Virus record (IMG/VR): IMGVR_UViG_3300049215_000778
Span: 1 to 39,140 of that record
Direction: 5' to 3' (one strand)
Length of the DNA stretch: 39,140 bases
Origin: a virus
The position numbers were made by a program, and so were the translations under genes. Below, piece after piece: positions 15,977-24,176 of the stretch; position 1 is the first letter of the stretch; the number at the start of each line of letters is the position of its first letter. The notes beneath the pieces are model-generated. The model did not search any database, was not told the origin of the DNA, and was given only the letters and a program-made list of their open reading frames with translations.

Positions 15977-16372
15977 TCACCACCCGCGCTTGGGCGACGT
16001 GGTGACGCGGGGCGCAACCGGCATGGTCACGCTGCCGCTGCTGTCGGTGATGGTCGGAGTGATGCGGCTGTTGCCAACGTCGTCGAGCCAGCCCAGCGCG
16101 TCGGTGAAGCCTTGTCGCACCGATGGATCTTGATCGGGGTCGAAGCCGCGACGCTTCATCAGGCGATAGGCAGCGATGTCACAGACGGCCTGCTTGAGCG
16201 CCTCTGGAATCGTGCCGGTGAGCGGCAGCGTGTAGCGCGATCGGAAATAGGAGTCCGCTTCGTCGCTCGCTGCGTCGATCGCAGTTTGCTGATCCTGTGT
16301 GGTGATATCGGCCAGGGCGTCCGCTGGAAGCGAGAGCGAGGCCAGTTCGCTGGGGGTGGCGTAGCTGCTCAC
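15977..16372 (-). CDS. Head-tail adaptor, Mu gp36-like (DUF1320 type)
   Basis: 131 residues, GTG start. The hallmark pattern is present: YATPSELASLSLPADALADI, IDAASDEADSYFRSRYTLPL, EALKQAVCDIAAYRLMKRRG, then DALGWLDDV. These proteins form the adaptor ring below the portal in the head-tail junction. The C-terminal 25 residues are Ser/Thr/Pro-rich. The gene overlaps the gpG-like gene by a few bases only. Confidence 0.85.
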   Translation of the reverse strand: MSSYATPSELASLSLPADALADITTQDQQTAIDAASDEADSYFRSRYTLPLTGTIPEALKQAVCDIAAYRLMKRRGFDPDQDPSVRQGFTDALGWLDDVGNSRITPTITDSSGSVTMPVAPRVTTSPKRGW

Positions 16373-16384
16373 GGGAGGCTCTGG

Positions 16385-16702
16385 TTACTTCTTGGCCTTG
16401 CTCAACTCGGCGAGCTTCGCCTCGAACTCGGCTACCTTGGCCTCGGCCTTGGTCGCCCGCTCCTCGGCGCGCTTCAGGGCGTGGCCGCCAGCCAGAGCCG
16501 GGAACATCTTGGCCGCCAACTCGTCGGTGTCCGGACCCTCCAACTCCAACAGGATGACGTCGGGGTCGGCCTTGGCCTCGGCGATCTGGGCCGCCGTGGC
16601 TTCGATCTCGACCGGGGTGGTGTCGGGCAAGAGCACTCCCAGACGGCGGTGCCCGTCCTTCATGCGGCTCGCTGCCAACACGCGAAACTTCTTCTCGGAC
16701 AT
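16385..16702 (-). CDS. Small head-region protein with FluMu_N-type start (Mu gp35-like)
   Basis: 105 residues. Residues 5-60 match the FluMu N-terminal pattern: VLAASRMKDGHRRLGVLLPD, then a T-P-V-E-I strand, AAQIAEAKADPDVILLELEG. The last 35 residues are a coiled coil rich in A, E and K (RAEERATKAEAKVAEFEAKL). It lies between capsid and adaptor, as gp35 does in Mu. GGAGAG precedes the ATG. Function is not established. Confidence 0.75.
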   Translation of the reverse strand: MSEKKFRVLAASRMKDGHRRLGVLLPDTTPVEIEATAAQIAEAKADPDVILLELEGPDTDELAAKMFPALAGGHALKRAEERATKAEAKVAEFEAKLAELSKAKK

Positions 16703-16740
16703 GGTCTCTCCGGGTTGTTTGTTGCGAAGGAAATGGGCGA

Positions 16741-16764
16741 GGCCGGCCCGATTTGGCGCCGGCC
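16741..16764 (-). terminator. Strong hairpin downstream of the capsid gene
   Basis: Minus strand GGCCGGC, 10-base loop, GCCGGCC: a perfect 7-bp GC stem about 23 bases after the capsid stop. It lacks a clean U-run, so it could be an attenuator, a weak terminator or a 3'-end stabiliser that lets capsid mRNA exceed the rest of the operon. Confidence 0.45.
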
Positions 16765-16787
16765 GTCAGCCATGTGATGCGGTGCTG

Positions 16788-17741
16788 CTAGGCAATCTTG
16801 AAGCTGGCCGCCAACCACCAGGGGCCGTAGCCGCCAGCGCTTCGGGCGCGGACGCCGAACAGGAACTCGTCTCGGAAGAAGACGTTCGGGTCGGTCATCA
16901 CATTGGGGTAGCTGAACTCCGGCGCGACTCGCTCCTGGTAGATGAACGGCTTCACCGGCTTGGTGACGTCGAGCAAGTAGATGGTGTTCGGGTCGGTGAG
17001 TCGCTTGACTTCGAGGATGTCCATCGTGCCCTTGAGCACGTTGGTCTGACCGGCCGCGCCGCCCGGGCTGGTGCCAGCGGTGCCCACCGGCAGAGCGATG
17101 ATCTCGGTGTTGAGGATCTTTCGCAGCGCGTAGGTCTGCTGAGGCGGGCAGACCACCAAGGTCGGCTCGACCTCGAGGGGCGTGTTGCCGGCGTTCTTCA
17201 ACTGCGCCATCTTGGCGCGCGCATCGGCCAGGTTGGCGTCGGTGAGACCACCGGAACCCGAGTAATCGAACTTGTTCGATTGGGTCGCGCTCGCCGGATC
17301 ATCCATGTTGATCGGGTGCGCGGTGTCGAAAAAGTTCTGGTTGTCGTACACCTTCGACGAGGCACCGTTCGCGATGACGTCGGCGATCAGCTTGTCAGGC
17401 AGGAAGCCAGCGGCGCGGCCGAGCTCCTGGACCGAGTTGCTGAAGAGACCGTACTGGTCGTCCTCGAGCTTGTCGCGCTTCAGGGAGATCGTCTTCTCGA
17501 ACTTCCTGTTGAGCAGCGTCTGAGAACGGGCGCTGAGGGTGTCGATCACTCGCTCGCCCAACCACTCGCGCATGTCGCCGAGCACGTCGGACCAAGCGTA
17601 GATCTCGCTGGTGGTCTTGCTGGTCTTCTTGGTGGCGACCTTGTCCCAGTAGGGCTTCGCGTCGGCGATCGACTGGCGGAAGGTGAAATCGTAGCCCAGG
17701 AAGAGGCTGTCAAGAGTGGATGGCTGAATCGGAAACGACAT
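16788..17741 (-). CDS. Major capsid protein (Mu gpT-like)
   Basis: 317 residues, the usual size for the Mu gpT group (about 305). Typical features are the N-terminus ending LDSLFLGYDFTFRQSI, SEIYAWSDVLGDMREWLGER, TLLNRKFEKTISLKRDKLED, and YGLFSNSVQELGRAAGFLPD, followed by NQNFFDTAHP. It forms the HK97-fold shell. A hairpin and CAGGAG precede the ATG at 17741, and another strong hairpin follows the gene, both in keeping with very high expression. Confidence 0.93.
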   Translation of the reverse strand: MSFPIQPSTLDSLFLGYDFTFRQSIADAKPYWDKVATKKTSKTTSEIYAWSDVLGDMREWLGERVIDTLSARSQTLLNRKFEKTISLKRDKLEDDQYGLFSNSVQELGRAAGFLPDKLIADVIANGASSKVYDNQNFFDTAHPINMDDPASATQSNKFDYSGSGGLTDANLADARAKMAQLKNAGNTPLEVEPTLVVCPPQQTYALRKILNTEIIALPVGTAGTSPGGAAGQTNVLKGTMDILEVKRLTDPNTIYLLDVTKPVKPFIYQERVAPEFSYPNVMTDPNVFFRDEFLFGVRARSAGGYGPWWLAASFKIA

Positions 17742-17754
17742 GGCAGATCTCCTG

Positions 17755-17771
17755 GCGCCGAGTTAGGGCGC
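17755..17771 (-). promoter_or_regulatory. Leader hairpin upstream of the capsid gene
   Basis: Minus strand GCGCC-CTAACTC-GGCGC, then CAGGAG and the capsid ATG. It is a member of the hairpin set placed directly upstream of structural-gene ribosome binding sites. Confidence 0.55.
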
Positions 17772-17808
17772 AACGGAAAGGGTGTTTTGGTTGGGTGGAG
17801 CGGTGGGA

Positions 17809-18240
17809 CTAGAGGCCAATGCCGAGCTGAACCCAGACACCGCCGTCCGAGTCCACCTGGATCACTTTGCCGGCCCGGCTGCGGGCGCTGCTGTTGCTGG
17901 TCAGCGCCACCGTCTGGTCATCGACGATGTAGCAGTCAGCGCCAACGTTGGCCTGGGCGATGAGATCGCCGCTCGTCGAGTTGAGAAACTTGAACACGCC
18001 CGAGCGGACCTGAGCGTTGATGGCCCCGGTGCCGCCGCTGGTGTTGTCGGCGATCTGTTCGAACACGCCCGCCGCGATCAGACTGGCGGCGGTACGGCCG
18101 GGCGCTGCGTAGCCGGCGTCCAGCACGGCAATGCCACCCTGGTAGCACTTGGTGCTTGCTTTCACGGGAATCGACAGAAGCTTGGGCAGAACGCCCTCGC
18201 CCATCTGAAGGGTCTTGCGAACATTGCTGAGAGCGGTCAT
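17809..18240 (-). CDS. Capsid decoration-like protein
   Basis: 143 residues. Small, beta-rich, glycine/alanine-rich sequence (KASTKCYQGGIAVLDAGYAA, AASLIAAGVFEQIADNTSGG, ALTSNSSARSRAGKVIQVDS) with the pattern of head decoration or cement proteins of the DUF2190-like group. It lies between scaffold and capsid, a common place for them. It would stabilise the expanded shell. Hairpin plus CAGGAG precede the start. The family assignment is by pattern. Confidence 0.75.
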   Translation of the reverse strand: MTALSNVRKTLQMGEGVLPKLLSIPVKASTKCYQGGIAVLDAGYAAPGRTAASLIAAGVFEQIADNTSGGTGAINAQVRSGVFKFLNSTSGDLIAQANVGADCYIVDDQTVALTSNSSARSRAGKVIQVDSDGGVWVQLGIGL

Positions 18241-18256
18241 GGCGGTGCTTCTCCTG

Positions 18257-18272
18257 GGCCCCGTTCAGGGCC
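18257..18272 (-). promoter_or_regulatory. Leader hairpin upstream of the decoration gene
   Basis: Minus strand GGCCC-TGAACG-GGGCC followed by CAGGAG, then ten bases to the ATG at 18240. The loop is almost the same as in the sheath leader. Confidence 0.55.
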
Positions 18273-18311
18273 AAAGTGGTTGGTGCTGCGAAATCTTCGG
18301 TTGCGAGACGA

Positions 18312-18851
18312 CTACGACTTGACCTGAGCCGAGCGCTCCTGGCGTCGCTTGGCGCTGAACTCGGCGTAGGCCTTCGGGTCGAGCCCCAACTCTTTGGCCA
18401 CGAGCCTCTCCGTCTCGGAGAGGTCGGCCGGAGCGCCACCGGTTCCGTCCTTTGGCAGGGGCTTGACGTCGGTCTGCACCAACTTCGGGGCGGTGGCGAG
18501 AAACGTCTTCAGGGTGTTGATGTCCTTCGTTCCGGTCTCGCGAGCCCATGCCTCCGACGCCGGGGCCAACTTGCCCTCGCGCTTGCCATCAGCGATCAGC
18601 GTCTCGACCTCGGCCGTCCGCTTGTCCTTCTCGATGGCCTCGAGCCGAGCGTTGAGCGTGGTCACCTGATCAGCGGCCTGCTTCCAGCCCGCAACCTTGC
18701 CCATCGCCTCGGAGCGGTCCTTCGCGCCGGTCAGCGTCAGCAACTCGCGAGCCTCTTCGGCGGCGCGTGCCTCGCGCTGCGAGAGAACTTCCAACGCCTG
18801 GGCCTCGCTCGCGCCCTCGCCCAAACCCAGCTTGCTCAGAAGGAACTTCAT
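18312..18851 (-). CDS. Internal-start scaffold protein (Mu gpZ-like)
   Basis: 179 residues in the same frame as the protease, starting at Met163 (MKFLLSKLGLGEGASEAQAL). The internal ATG has a strong ACAGGAG at ribosome distance and a hairpin directly upstream, which a purely internal methionine would not need. The region is rich in A, E, K and R and predicted helical/coiled coil (SQREARAAEEARELLTLTGA, TTLNARLEAIEKDKRTAEVE), with a basic C-terminus (SAKRRQERSAQVKS) that could bind capsid protein. It would be made in excess over the protease. Confidence 0.8.
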   Translation of the reverse strand: MKFLLSKLGLGEGASEAQALEVLSQREARAAEEARELLTLTGAKDRSEAMGKVAGWKQAADQVTTLNARLEAIEKDKRTAEVETLIADGKREGKLAPASEAWARETGTKDINTLKTFLATAPKLVQTDVKPLPKDGTGGAPADLSETERLVAKELGLDPKAYAEFSAKRRQERSAQVKS

Positions 18852-19337
18852 GGTCGGTGTCTCCTGTGCGCCCGGCTGGGGCGCGTCTTTGGCCGCGACG
18901 AGCGGCGTCATTCCCTTGGTCGCGGGAAGGTTGGTCAGCGCCAGGTTATGAAGCTTCTGCACGCGCCTGGTTTCGGGGTGCAGGTCCACCGCTGGGCTGA
19001 AGTATCGGTATTCACCAGCTCGAAGATGAGCCTGGGCCTTCGGCGTCCAACGAACATTGGTGGCGTAGAGCCCGTCCGCTCGTTGCTCGAGGTTGAACCA
19101 TCCGGCGGCCGGCGCGGGCTGAACAGGTTCGGCGAAAGTCTGGTGCTCGTAATCAATGCCTAGTTCGTTGCCCTGATCGCGATAAGCGGCCATGACGTCG
19201 TCGCACGCGTGGCCATCGCAAACCATCGGCCCTTTGCTCGTCTGGGTCTCGCCGTAGGGCAAGATCCGAAACTCGCGCGGTGGCTCTTTGCCCATGGCAT
19301 CGAGCAAGATTCTTTCTGCAACGATGCGGGTTTTCAT
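18312..19337 (-). CDS. Head maturation protease with fused scaffold (Mu gpI-like)
   Basis: 341 residues; the ATG overlaps the upstream stop as ATGA. Residues 1-160 fit the Mu-like prophage protease group (FRILPYGETQTSKGP, GNELGIDYEHQTFAEPVQPA, GWFNLEQRADGLYATNVRWT, REYRYFSP-like AGEYRYFSPAV). Residues 163-341 are a helical, charged scaffold. In Mu, gene I encodes the protease and its 3' part is also made separately as scaffold gpZ. The same arrangement is visible here. The enzyme degrades the scaffold and processes head proteins during maturation. Confidence 0.88.
   Translation of the reverse strand: MKTRIVAERILLDAMGKEPPREFRILPYGETQTSKGPMVCDGHACDDVMAAYRDQGNELGIDYEHQTFAEPVQPAPAAGWFNLEQRADGLYATNVRWTPKAQAHLRAGEYRYFSPAVDLHPETRRVQKLHNLALTNLPATKGMTPLVAAKDAPQPGAQETPTMKFLLSKLGLGEGASEAQALEVLSQREARAAEEARELLTLTGAKDRSEAMGKVAGWKQAADQVTTLNARLEAIEKDKRTAEVETLIADGKREGKLAPASEAWARETGTKDINTLKTFLATAPKLVQTDVKPLPKDGTGGAPADLSETERLVAKELGLDPKAYAEFSAKRRQERSAQVKS
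18868..18884 (-). promoter_or_regulatory. Leader hairpin upstream of the internal scaffold start
   Basis: Minus strand GCGCCC-CAGCC-GGGCGC, then ACAGGAG and the internal ATG at 18851. It lies inside the protease coding sequence (codes APQPGAQ), so it must serve both roles. Confidence 0.5.
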
Positions 19338-19519
19338 CGGTGAGGCTCCAAGGGCTTGAGGGCTTCGGCCAGCATGACGAGCCCCTCAAGGTAGGTAGCC
19401 GCGTCGTGGTCTTCGGGGTGCTGTCGCACCAAATCTTGGGCAGTCTGCAAATCGACGTCGATGGTCTGGGCCGTTGCCTCGCGCCAGAGTTGGCCAACTC
19501 GATCAGATACGGCGCTCAT
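19334..19519 (-). CDS. Small protein between MuF and the protease
   Basis: 61 residues, helical (VGQLWREATAQTIDVDLQTA, YLEGLVMLAEALKPLEPHR). It is tied to both neighbours by ATGA overlaps: its start overlaps the MuF stop and its stop overlaps the protease start. The family is not recognised. Because the MuF protein carries a putative peptidase domain, a role as its inhibitor or immunity protein can be considered, but a small head-assembly factor is just as likely. Confidence 0.65.
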   Translation of the reverse strand: MSAVSDRVGQLWREATAQTIDVDLQTAQDLVRQHPEDHDAATYLEGLVMLAEALKPLEPHR

Positions 19520-21009
19520 CGCAACGCATCCCAGAGTTTCTGATGGAGTTGCTCTTGACGGTCTTGGTCAAGCAACGACCGTTCGATGATCGACGCCAAC
19601 ACAGGAGCCAAATCGGGCTTCCCCTCTGCTGTGGCGATGCGCTCGGCGAGCAACGAAATTCTCTTTGTCTTCTGCCATTGCCCAACGAACTGCCTGAGCA
19701 GCTCAAGGGCGATCTCGCTGAGGTTGCCGCTGGCCTTTGGTGTGGCCTCGGCGCTGCCGGCGGCGAAGTGCATCAGCGACTCAACGACCCCTACCTCGCG
19801 CTTATAGGCGTGCTCGTTGAAGAGCCCGCTCTTGCGCCATTCGCGTCTCGGCCCCTTCGCGTCATCAGCGATCGAGAACCCGATTCGGCGGCTGGCGTTC
19901 TTCCAACTGAGCGTGGCCAGCAACTCTACGGCGCCTTCCTCGAGAACGCGCCCGGGCTCGGTGGCATAGGCATGCTTCGCCTCGCTGGTGTGCGGGTCGG
20001 ACCACCGACCAAGGCCGTGCAACTCCTCATGCACCACCGTGCTCAATGCCTGTGCGGCCTCCAGGTCTTTTCTGAGCGGTCGCTTGCTCTGAGTCGTTCT
20101 CTTGATCGCGTCGGCGCCTCGAGCGTTCAGCTCAATGCGACCGTCGAAGTGGCGTCGGCCCGCTTCCAAGATGTCCGGATTGCGCTCCAGGCTCTTGCTG
20201 GTGAAGTCGGCACCGAATAACTCTCGGCCGATCTCCACCATGCGTCGATGGTGCTCCTGAAGCGTCTGGGGTGGCGAGCTCCATCGAGCCACCTGCAACG
20301 GGGCAACCTCAACCTTAGGCGGAGGCTTGGGCCGCGTCGCCTCTTTCTCGGCTCGAAGCTTTTCGTATGCATCCCGAAGTGGCTTCGGGAAGTTCGACAG
20401 GTCCGGCCTCAACTCTTCGCCGACCTGACCGAAGCCCTCTTGGGCGTCAACGTCGGGCGGCGTCTTGGCAATGCCTGCCGACTCGGCGTCATCCGGGGTG
20501 AGCGCCATCACCGTCGATCGGCAACTGAAGTGCAGCGGCGGCTGATGGTCGTTCCACCATGGGTCGCTCGCTGGCAACACCGTCCCTTGCAGCGGCCGGC
20601 AGATGGGCGACGTCCGTCCATCGAGCACGGCGCTGAACTTCCAGAAGGGCCGGCGCCTCAACACCGCCGGATCGGTCAGCATCCGGTATCGCCCTTCGCC
20701 GTAGGCAACCTGGGCGTTGGTGCGAAAGATGGTCTGCAAACGCCAAGGCTGATCACGACCCCATGCCTGAGCCAGCTTGTCGCCGACCTTCGCCTTGAAG
20801 TCTTCGAAGCTTTCGCCTCGAGCAATCGCAGCGTCGAGCGCCCGCCAAACGTCAGCGAGAAGCTCCAGGTTGGCAACGCCAGCGACCGTGAAGGCTCGCT
20901 CTCGGGCCTCGCCGGAGATCTCTTCCAACTGATCTTCGGCGACCGGAACTCTGGCGCGCCAAGCCTGGACCGCCTCGGGGAACCGAGCCGGGTCGCTGAT
21001 CGTGGTCAC
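19516..21009 (-). CDS. MuF head morphogenesis protein with C-terminal putative zinc metallopeptidase
   Basis: 497 residues, GTG start overlapping the portal stop (GTGA). Residues 50-170 are the MuF domain: FRTNAQVAYGEGRYRML, SAVLDGRTSPICRPLQGTVL and QPPLHFSCRSTV, which are the conserved blocks of the family. Classical gpF proteins are shorter or end soon after. Here residues 240-497 form another domain with HEELH at 327-331 and a downstream acidic motif LEEGAVELLATL, the layout of HExxH zinc peptidases with a third glutamate ligand. MuF proteins with variable toxin-like C-terminal domains are known from other prophages. The protein is probably packaged in the head and could be injected. Confidence 0.85.
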   Translation of the reverse strand: MTTISDPARFPEAVQAWRARVPVAEDQLEEISGEARERAFTVAGVANLELLADVWRALDAAIARGESFEDFKAKVGDKLAQAWGRDQPWRLQTIFRTNAQVAYGEGRYRMLTDPAVLRRRPFWKFSAVLDGRTSPICRPLQGTVLPASDPWWNDHQPPLHFSCRSTVMALTPDDAESAGIAKTPPDVDAQEGFGQVGEELRPDLSNFPKPLRDAYEKLRAEKEATRPKPPPKVEVAPLQVARWSSPPQTLQEHHRRMVEIGRELFGADFTSKSLERNPDILEAGRRHFDGRIELNARGADAIKRTTQSKRPLRKDLEAAQALSTVVHEELHGLGRWSDPHTSEAKHAYATEPGRVLEEGAVELLATLSWKNASRRIGFSIADDAKGPRREWRKSGLFNEHAYKREVGVVESLMHFAAGSAEATPKASGNLSEIALELLRQFVGQWQKTKRISLLAERIATAEGKPDLAPVLASIIERSLLDQDRQEQLHQKLWDALR

Positions 21010-22718
21010 AACTCCTCGATGATCGCCGCTCGGCCGCTCAACTCGGCCATGACGTGAACCTGCTCACTGAGCTTCGCCATCTCGCGTGTGTCGAGATGAG
21101 GGAAAAGCGAGACCAGCCGCGTCTTGAGGTCGGTTGCGTCAGTGGCCTGGTGCACAGCGTGGAGCACGTGCACGAGGTGCATTCGCATCGCCTGCTCAGC
21201 GCGAAAGACCGCGTGATCGGCAAGGTCGTCGACGTAATCCTGGCCACGCGCATCGATGCGCTCGGGCCGGCTGCTGAATTGTTTCGGCTGTCCCGGCGCC
21301 GGTGGTTGCCCGGGCTGCGGTGCTGGCATCTGAGCGCGAGCCTCGGCATCTTTCTGTTCGGCCTCTTCCTTCTGGGCCGCCTCTTCCTCTTCGGAGAGCA
21401 GCGGCACGCCGATCTCCTCGAGGAAGGCGCGGGTGTCGACTGGAGCGCCAGCGGTTTTGAACGACGTCAGCGCTGACCCAGCCTTCATGTATCCGTCTGC
21501 CGTGGTGGCCAAATCCTGCGGCGGGTCCGTCTGCCACTGGGGCAGCGGGGTCAAGTCTTCGGCGGCCCAGTTGTAGAGCGCCCAGGGCTTCAGCAGGAAG
21601 TTGCGCACCGCTCGAGAGAGAGTGACGGCGTCCGACTGCTGAAAGTCCTTCCGAACCTGATCGTGCACCTGCGCGGCAGCTCGAGAGCCCTGCTGAACCT
21701 CGGTGGTGAGGTTCTGGCCGAGGAGCACCACCGCGATCGCCGTGTCGGCGTGCTGGAGCAAGTGCTCGAAGCCTTCGTAGGTCTTCGCCTCGGCCTCGAC
21801 GAGCTCGATTCCAAACTTGCCGATGTTCGGGCCGAGGTCCGGGCACTCAAGCGTCGTCTCTCGCCCCAAGTTGCTGAGCGCGCCGATGAACGCCTTTTTG
21901 CTCTCGTCGTCGGCGCTGATGGGCACGTTGCCCACCACCACCGCGATGCCGTGCTTCTCGGACTGGCGCGCCCAATCTCGACGCCCCCAGTTGCGGATCA
22001 GCCACGCCAGAGCCAGCGCGCGAACTCGGCCGCGCATCCACCCTCGGCGGTAGCCATAGGGAGCGAAGACGAAGAACCGGCCACCACCATCCTCTGGCAC
22101 GCGCACGATTCCATCAGCGGTGGTCAGCCAATACGAACCGAGTTGGCCTTGGCCATTCTCGTCGTACGTGTCCCAGATCCAGTTGATGAACGACGGGTGC
22201 CAAAACTTGAGCTTCGGCGCCCACAAATCGCCGTCGGTGTTCCAGACGACCTCACCCAGGCCGAGCCCGAGCATGATTCCGGTTGAGAGAATCTGGCCCA
22301 GCGCGGCTTCATCGGCCATCTCGGCCCAACCATACTTGGCCATTTCGGCCAGGAAGGTTGCCAGCGGGTCGATCTCTTCTTCGGCCTTCGGGACCTCGTC
22401 GCCAGCCTTTCGCAGCTTCGGCGGAGGCTTCGGCGCCTCGAATTCGAGCGGCAGGCCAAGCAAGCCGTTGACGCGCGTGGTGAGCACGCCCTCAATGCGA
22501 TCGTCGCGCCCCATCGTGTCGACGAGGTAGCTCGCCAACCGGAAGCGCCCGAACTCCAGCTCTCGCAACGCTCCCCGGACCAAATCGACCGCATCGAAAT
22601 GGTCGTAGATGTTGACCGGCAGATCCCGAAGCGGAACCGTGCTAGCCGGCGTCGGTCGACGCGACCTCTCCTCTTCGTCGGGAGTCGCCTTGATCGGTGA
22701 GACGGAGGCTGAGGCCAT
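21006..22718 (-). CDS. Portal protein (Mu gp29-like, DUF935)
   Basis: 570 residues, close to the Mu gp29 group. Typical blocks are IYDHFDAVDLVRGALRELEF, YLVDTMGRDDRIEGVLTTRV, LGLPLEFE, ILSTGIMLGLGLGEVVWN, PKLKFWHPSFINWIWDTYDE and YGYRRGWMRGRVRALALAWL. The Pro/Gln-rich stretch near residue 480 (MPAPQPGQPPAPGQPKQ) is a linker before a C-terminal helical tail. It forms the dodecameric channel at the head vertex. It follows the terminase by three bases and is coupled to MuF. Confidence 0.93.
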   Translation of the reverse strand: MASASVSPIKATPDEEERSRRPTPASTVPLRDLPVNIYDHFDAVDLVRGALRELEFGRFRLASYLVDTMGRDDRIEGVLTTRVNGLLGLPLEFEAPKPPPKLRKAGDEVPKAEEEIDPLATFLAEMAKYGWAEMADEAALGQILSTGIMLGLGLGEVVWNTDGDLWAPKLKFWHPSFINWIWDTYDENGQGQLGSYWLTTADGIVRVPEDGGGRFFVFAPYGYRRGWMRGRVRALALAWLIRNWGRRDWARQSEKHGIAVVVGNVPISADDESKKAFIGALSNLGRETTLECPDLGPNIGKFGIELVEAEAKTYEGFEHLLQHADTAIAVVLLGQNLTTEVQQGSRAAAQVHDQVRKDFQQSDAVTLSRAVRNFLLKPWALYNWAAEDLTPLPQWQTDPPQDLATTADGYMKAGSALTSFKTAGAPVDTRAFLEEIGVPLLSEEEEAAQKEEAEQKDAEARAQMPAPQPGQPPAPGQPKQFSSRPERIDARGQDYVDDLADHAVFRAEQAMRMHLVHVLHAVHQATDATDLKTRLVSLFPHLDTREMAKLSEQVHVMAELSGRAAIIEEL

Positions 22719-22721
22719 CGG

Positions 22722-24176
22722 TCAAATTCGGGACTGCGGAAACGTGCCGGGCTTGCTGGTCATTGCTCGGCCGGTGCTGGGCAATGCGTCGAAACCAGCG
22801 GCCAGAGCGTCAACATCGTCGTCGTGTGCGTCGTTCACTCCGGTGAAGCCAGTAACGACGGTCACGAATTCAGTGAGCCAGGGCGCCTGTTGAGGCAGGA
22901 GCACTCTGGGCGGTGTGACATAGGGCGCGTCCGCTTCCTGGTTGGCTCGTGTGCCGTTCCAGGCTGCTGCGACGGGCTGAGCGCGAACGAACTTGTCAGC
23001 GGTCACCTGAATCGCGTTCAGGCGAATCGCCGTGCGCTGTTGGCCCCGCTCGTCTCGCTCGGGAGTGTTGACCAGGTCGGCAACACCCATCTCGGTGCCC
23101 GAGCAATACCAACGCATTTGGGCGCTCGGAAATCGAGCCCGAAGCGACCGAAGCACCTCTTTGAACTCGGGTGCTCGCTGCTGCCGGCGCACGACGTCGA
23201 GCACGTAGTAGGTGCCCTTGCACTCGGCCAGCACCACGGCGACCGACCAGTCGCTCGAGGTTTTCTTGCTGTAGGCCAGGTCCACCCCGATCGCCACCCG
23301 AAATGCCTCGGTGGGCACATGGGAATAGTGGTGGACGTCGCCAAAGACCGAGCCGCCGCGAGGCCTCGGGCGCCCTTGGAAGAGCGAGGCCCAAGTGTAT
23401 TCGCCAGCGCTGCGCCGCTTTTGCTCGAGGAGTTCGAGCGGCCAACGCTCTGGCCAGAGAGCAACACCAGCGTCGCTCACCGCCGGCATGTTCAGATGCC
23501 GCCATGCTGCGGCATCCTCGCTGCCGTGCACGTGCCCGATCAGGTCGTCGGGATGCCAGCGCGTGTGGAAGATGAAAGCCGAGCTGCCGGGCTCAAGTCG
23601 CGTTTCAGCGATGTCTCCCCACCAGTCGGTCACCTTCTCGCGCCACGCTGCCGATTCGGCTTGGACGCGGTCCTTATAGGGGTCGTCGACCAACAAGATG
23701 TCGACGCCTTGCGAGGTGAGCGGTCCACTGATTGCGGTGGCCAGAAGGCCGCCACCCTCAGCGGTGCGCATCTCGTTTAGATTCTCGGCGCCCTTCGCGA
23801 ACCGAACCCCAGCGGCTTCGGCCCACTGACGCGCCTTGCGAGCCTTCGACCTGGCGATTCGATCACCGTAGGTGACATACGCCAGCGTTCGGTGAGGCTG
23901 CTTGAGCAGCGTCAGCGCGATGAAGGCTAGAACTGTGTCGGTCTTCGCGTGCCGAGGCGGCGCGTGTGCCGTGTCGCGAACCGATTCGACCCAAGCTCGC
24001 TCGAGGTCGATCACCAACGGGTCGAGATGTCGAGGCGGCTTGTAGCTCTTGGACAGCGTCGGGATGAAGTCATAGAGGCCGACTGCCTCAGTGGACTTCG
24101 GCACCCTCACCCGAACCATCGTCTCCCGAAGTCGCTGGAGGCCGCGTGTTCGGCTGATCAGTTGCTGGAGACCCAT
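22722..24176 (-). CDS. Terminase large subunit
   Basis: 484 residues from the ATG at 24176; an internal ATG at 24119 with GGGAG upstream is an alternative start, and either overlaps the small subunit. The ATPase has APPRHAKTD as Walker A (residues 73-80) and VDILLVDDPY as Walker B (158-167). The nuclease domain has IGVDLAYSKKTSSDW with Asp299 and ends with the acidic DAHDDDVDALA. Together these are the powering and cutting domains of the packaging motor. The Mu equivalent is gp28, but PPRH-K-T motifs are found in many terminase_6-type proteins. Confidence 0.93.
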   Translation of the reverse strand: MGLQQLISRTRGLQRLRETMVRVRVPKSTEAVGLYDFIPTLSKSYKPPRHLDPLVIDLERAWVESVRDTAHAPPRHAKTDTVLAFIALTLLKQPHRTLAYVTYGDRIARSKARKARQWAEAAGVRFAKGAENLNEMRTAEGGGLLATAISGPLTSQGVDILLVDDPYKDRVQAESAAWREKVTDWWGDIAETRLEPGSSAFIFHTRWHPDDLIGHVHGSEDAAAWRHLNMPAVSDAGVALWPERWPLELLEQKRRSAGEYTWASLFQGRPRPRGGSVFGDVHHYSHVPTEAFRVAIGVDLAYSKKTSSDWSVAVVLAECKGTYYVLDVVRRQQRAPEFKEVLRSLRARFPSAQMRWYCSGTEMGVADLVNTPERDERGQQRTAIRLNAIQVTADKFVRAQPVAAAWNGTRANQEADAPYVTPPRVLLPQQAPWLTEFVTVVTGFTGVNDAHDDDVDALAAGFDALPSTGRAMTSKPGTFPQSRI

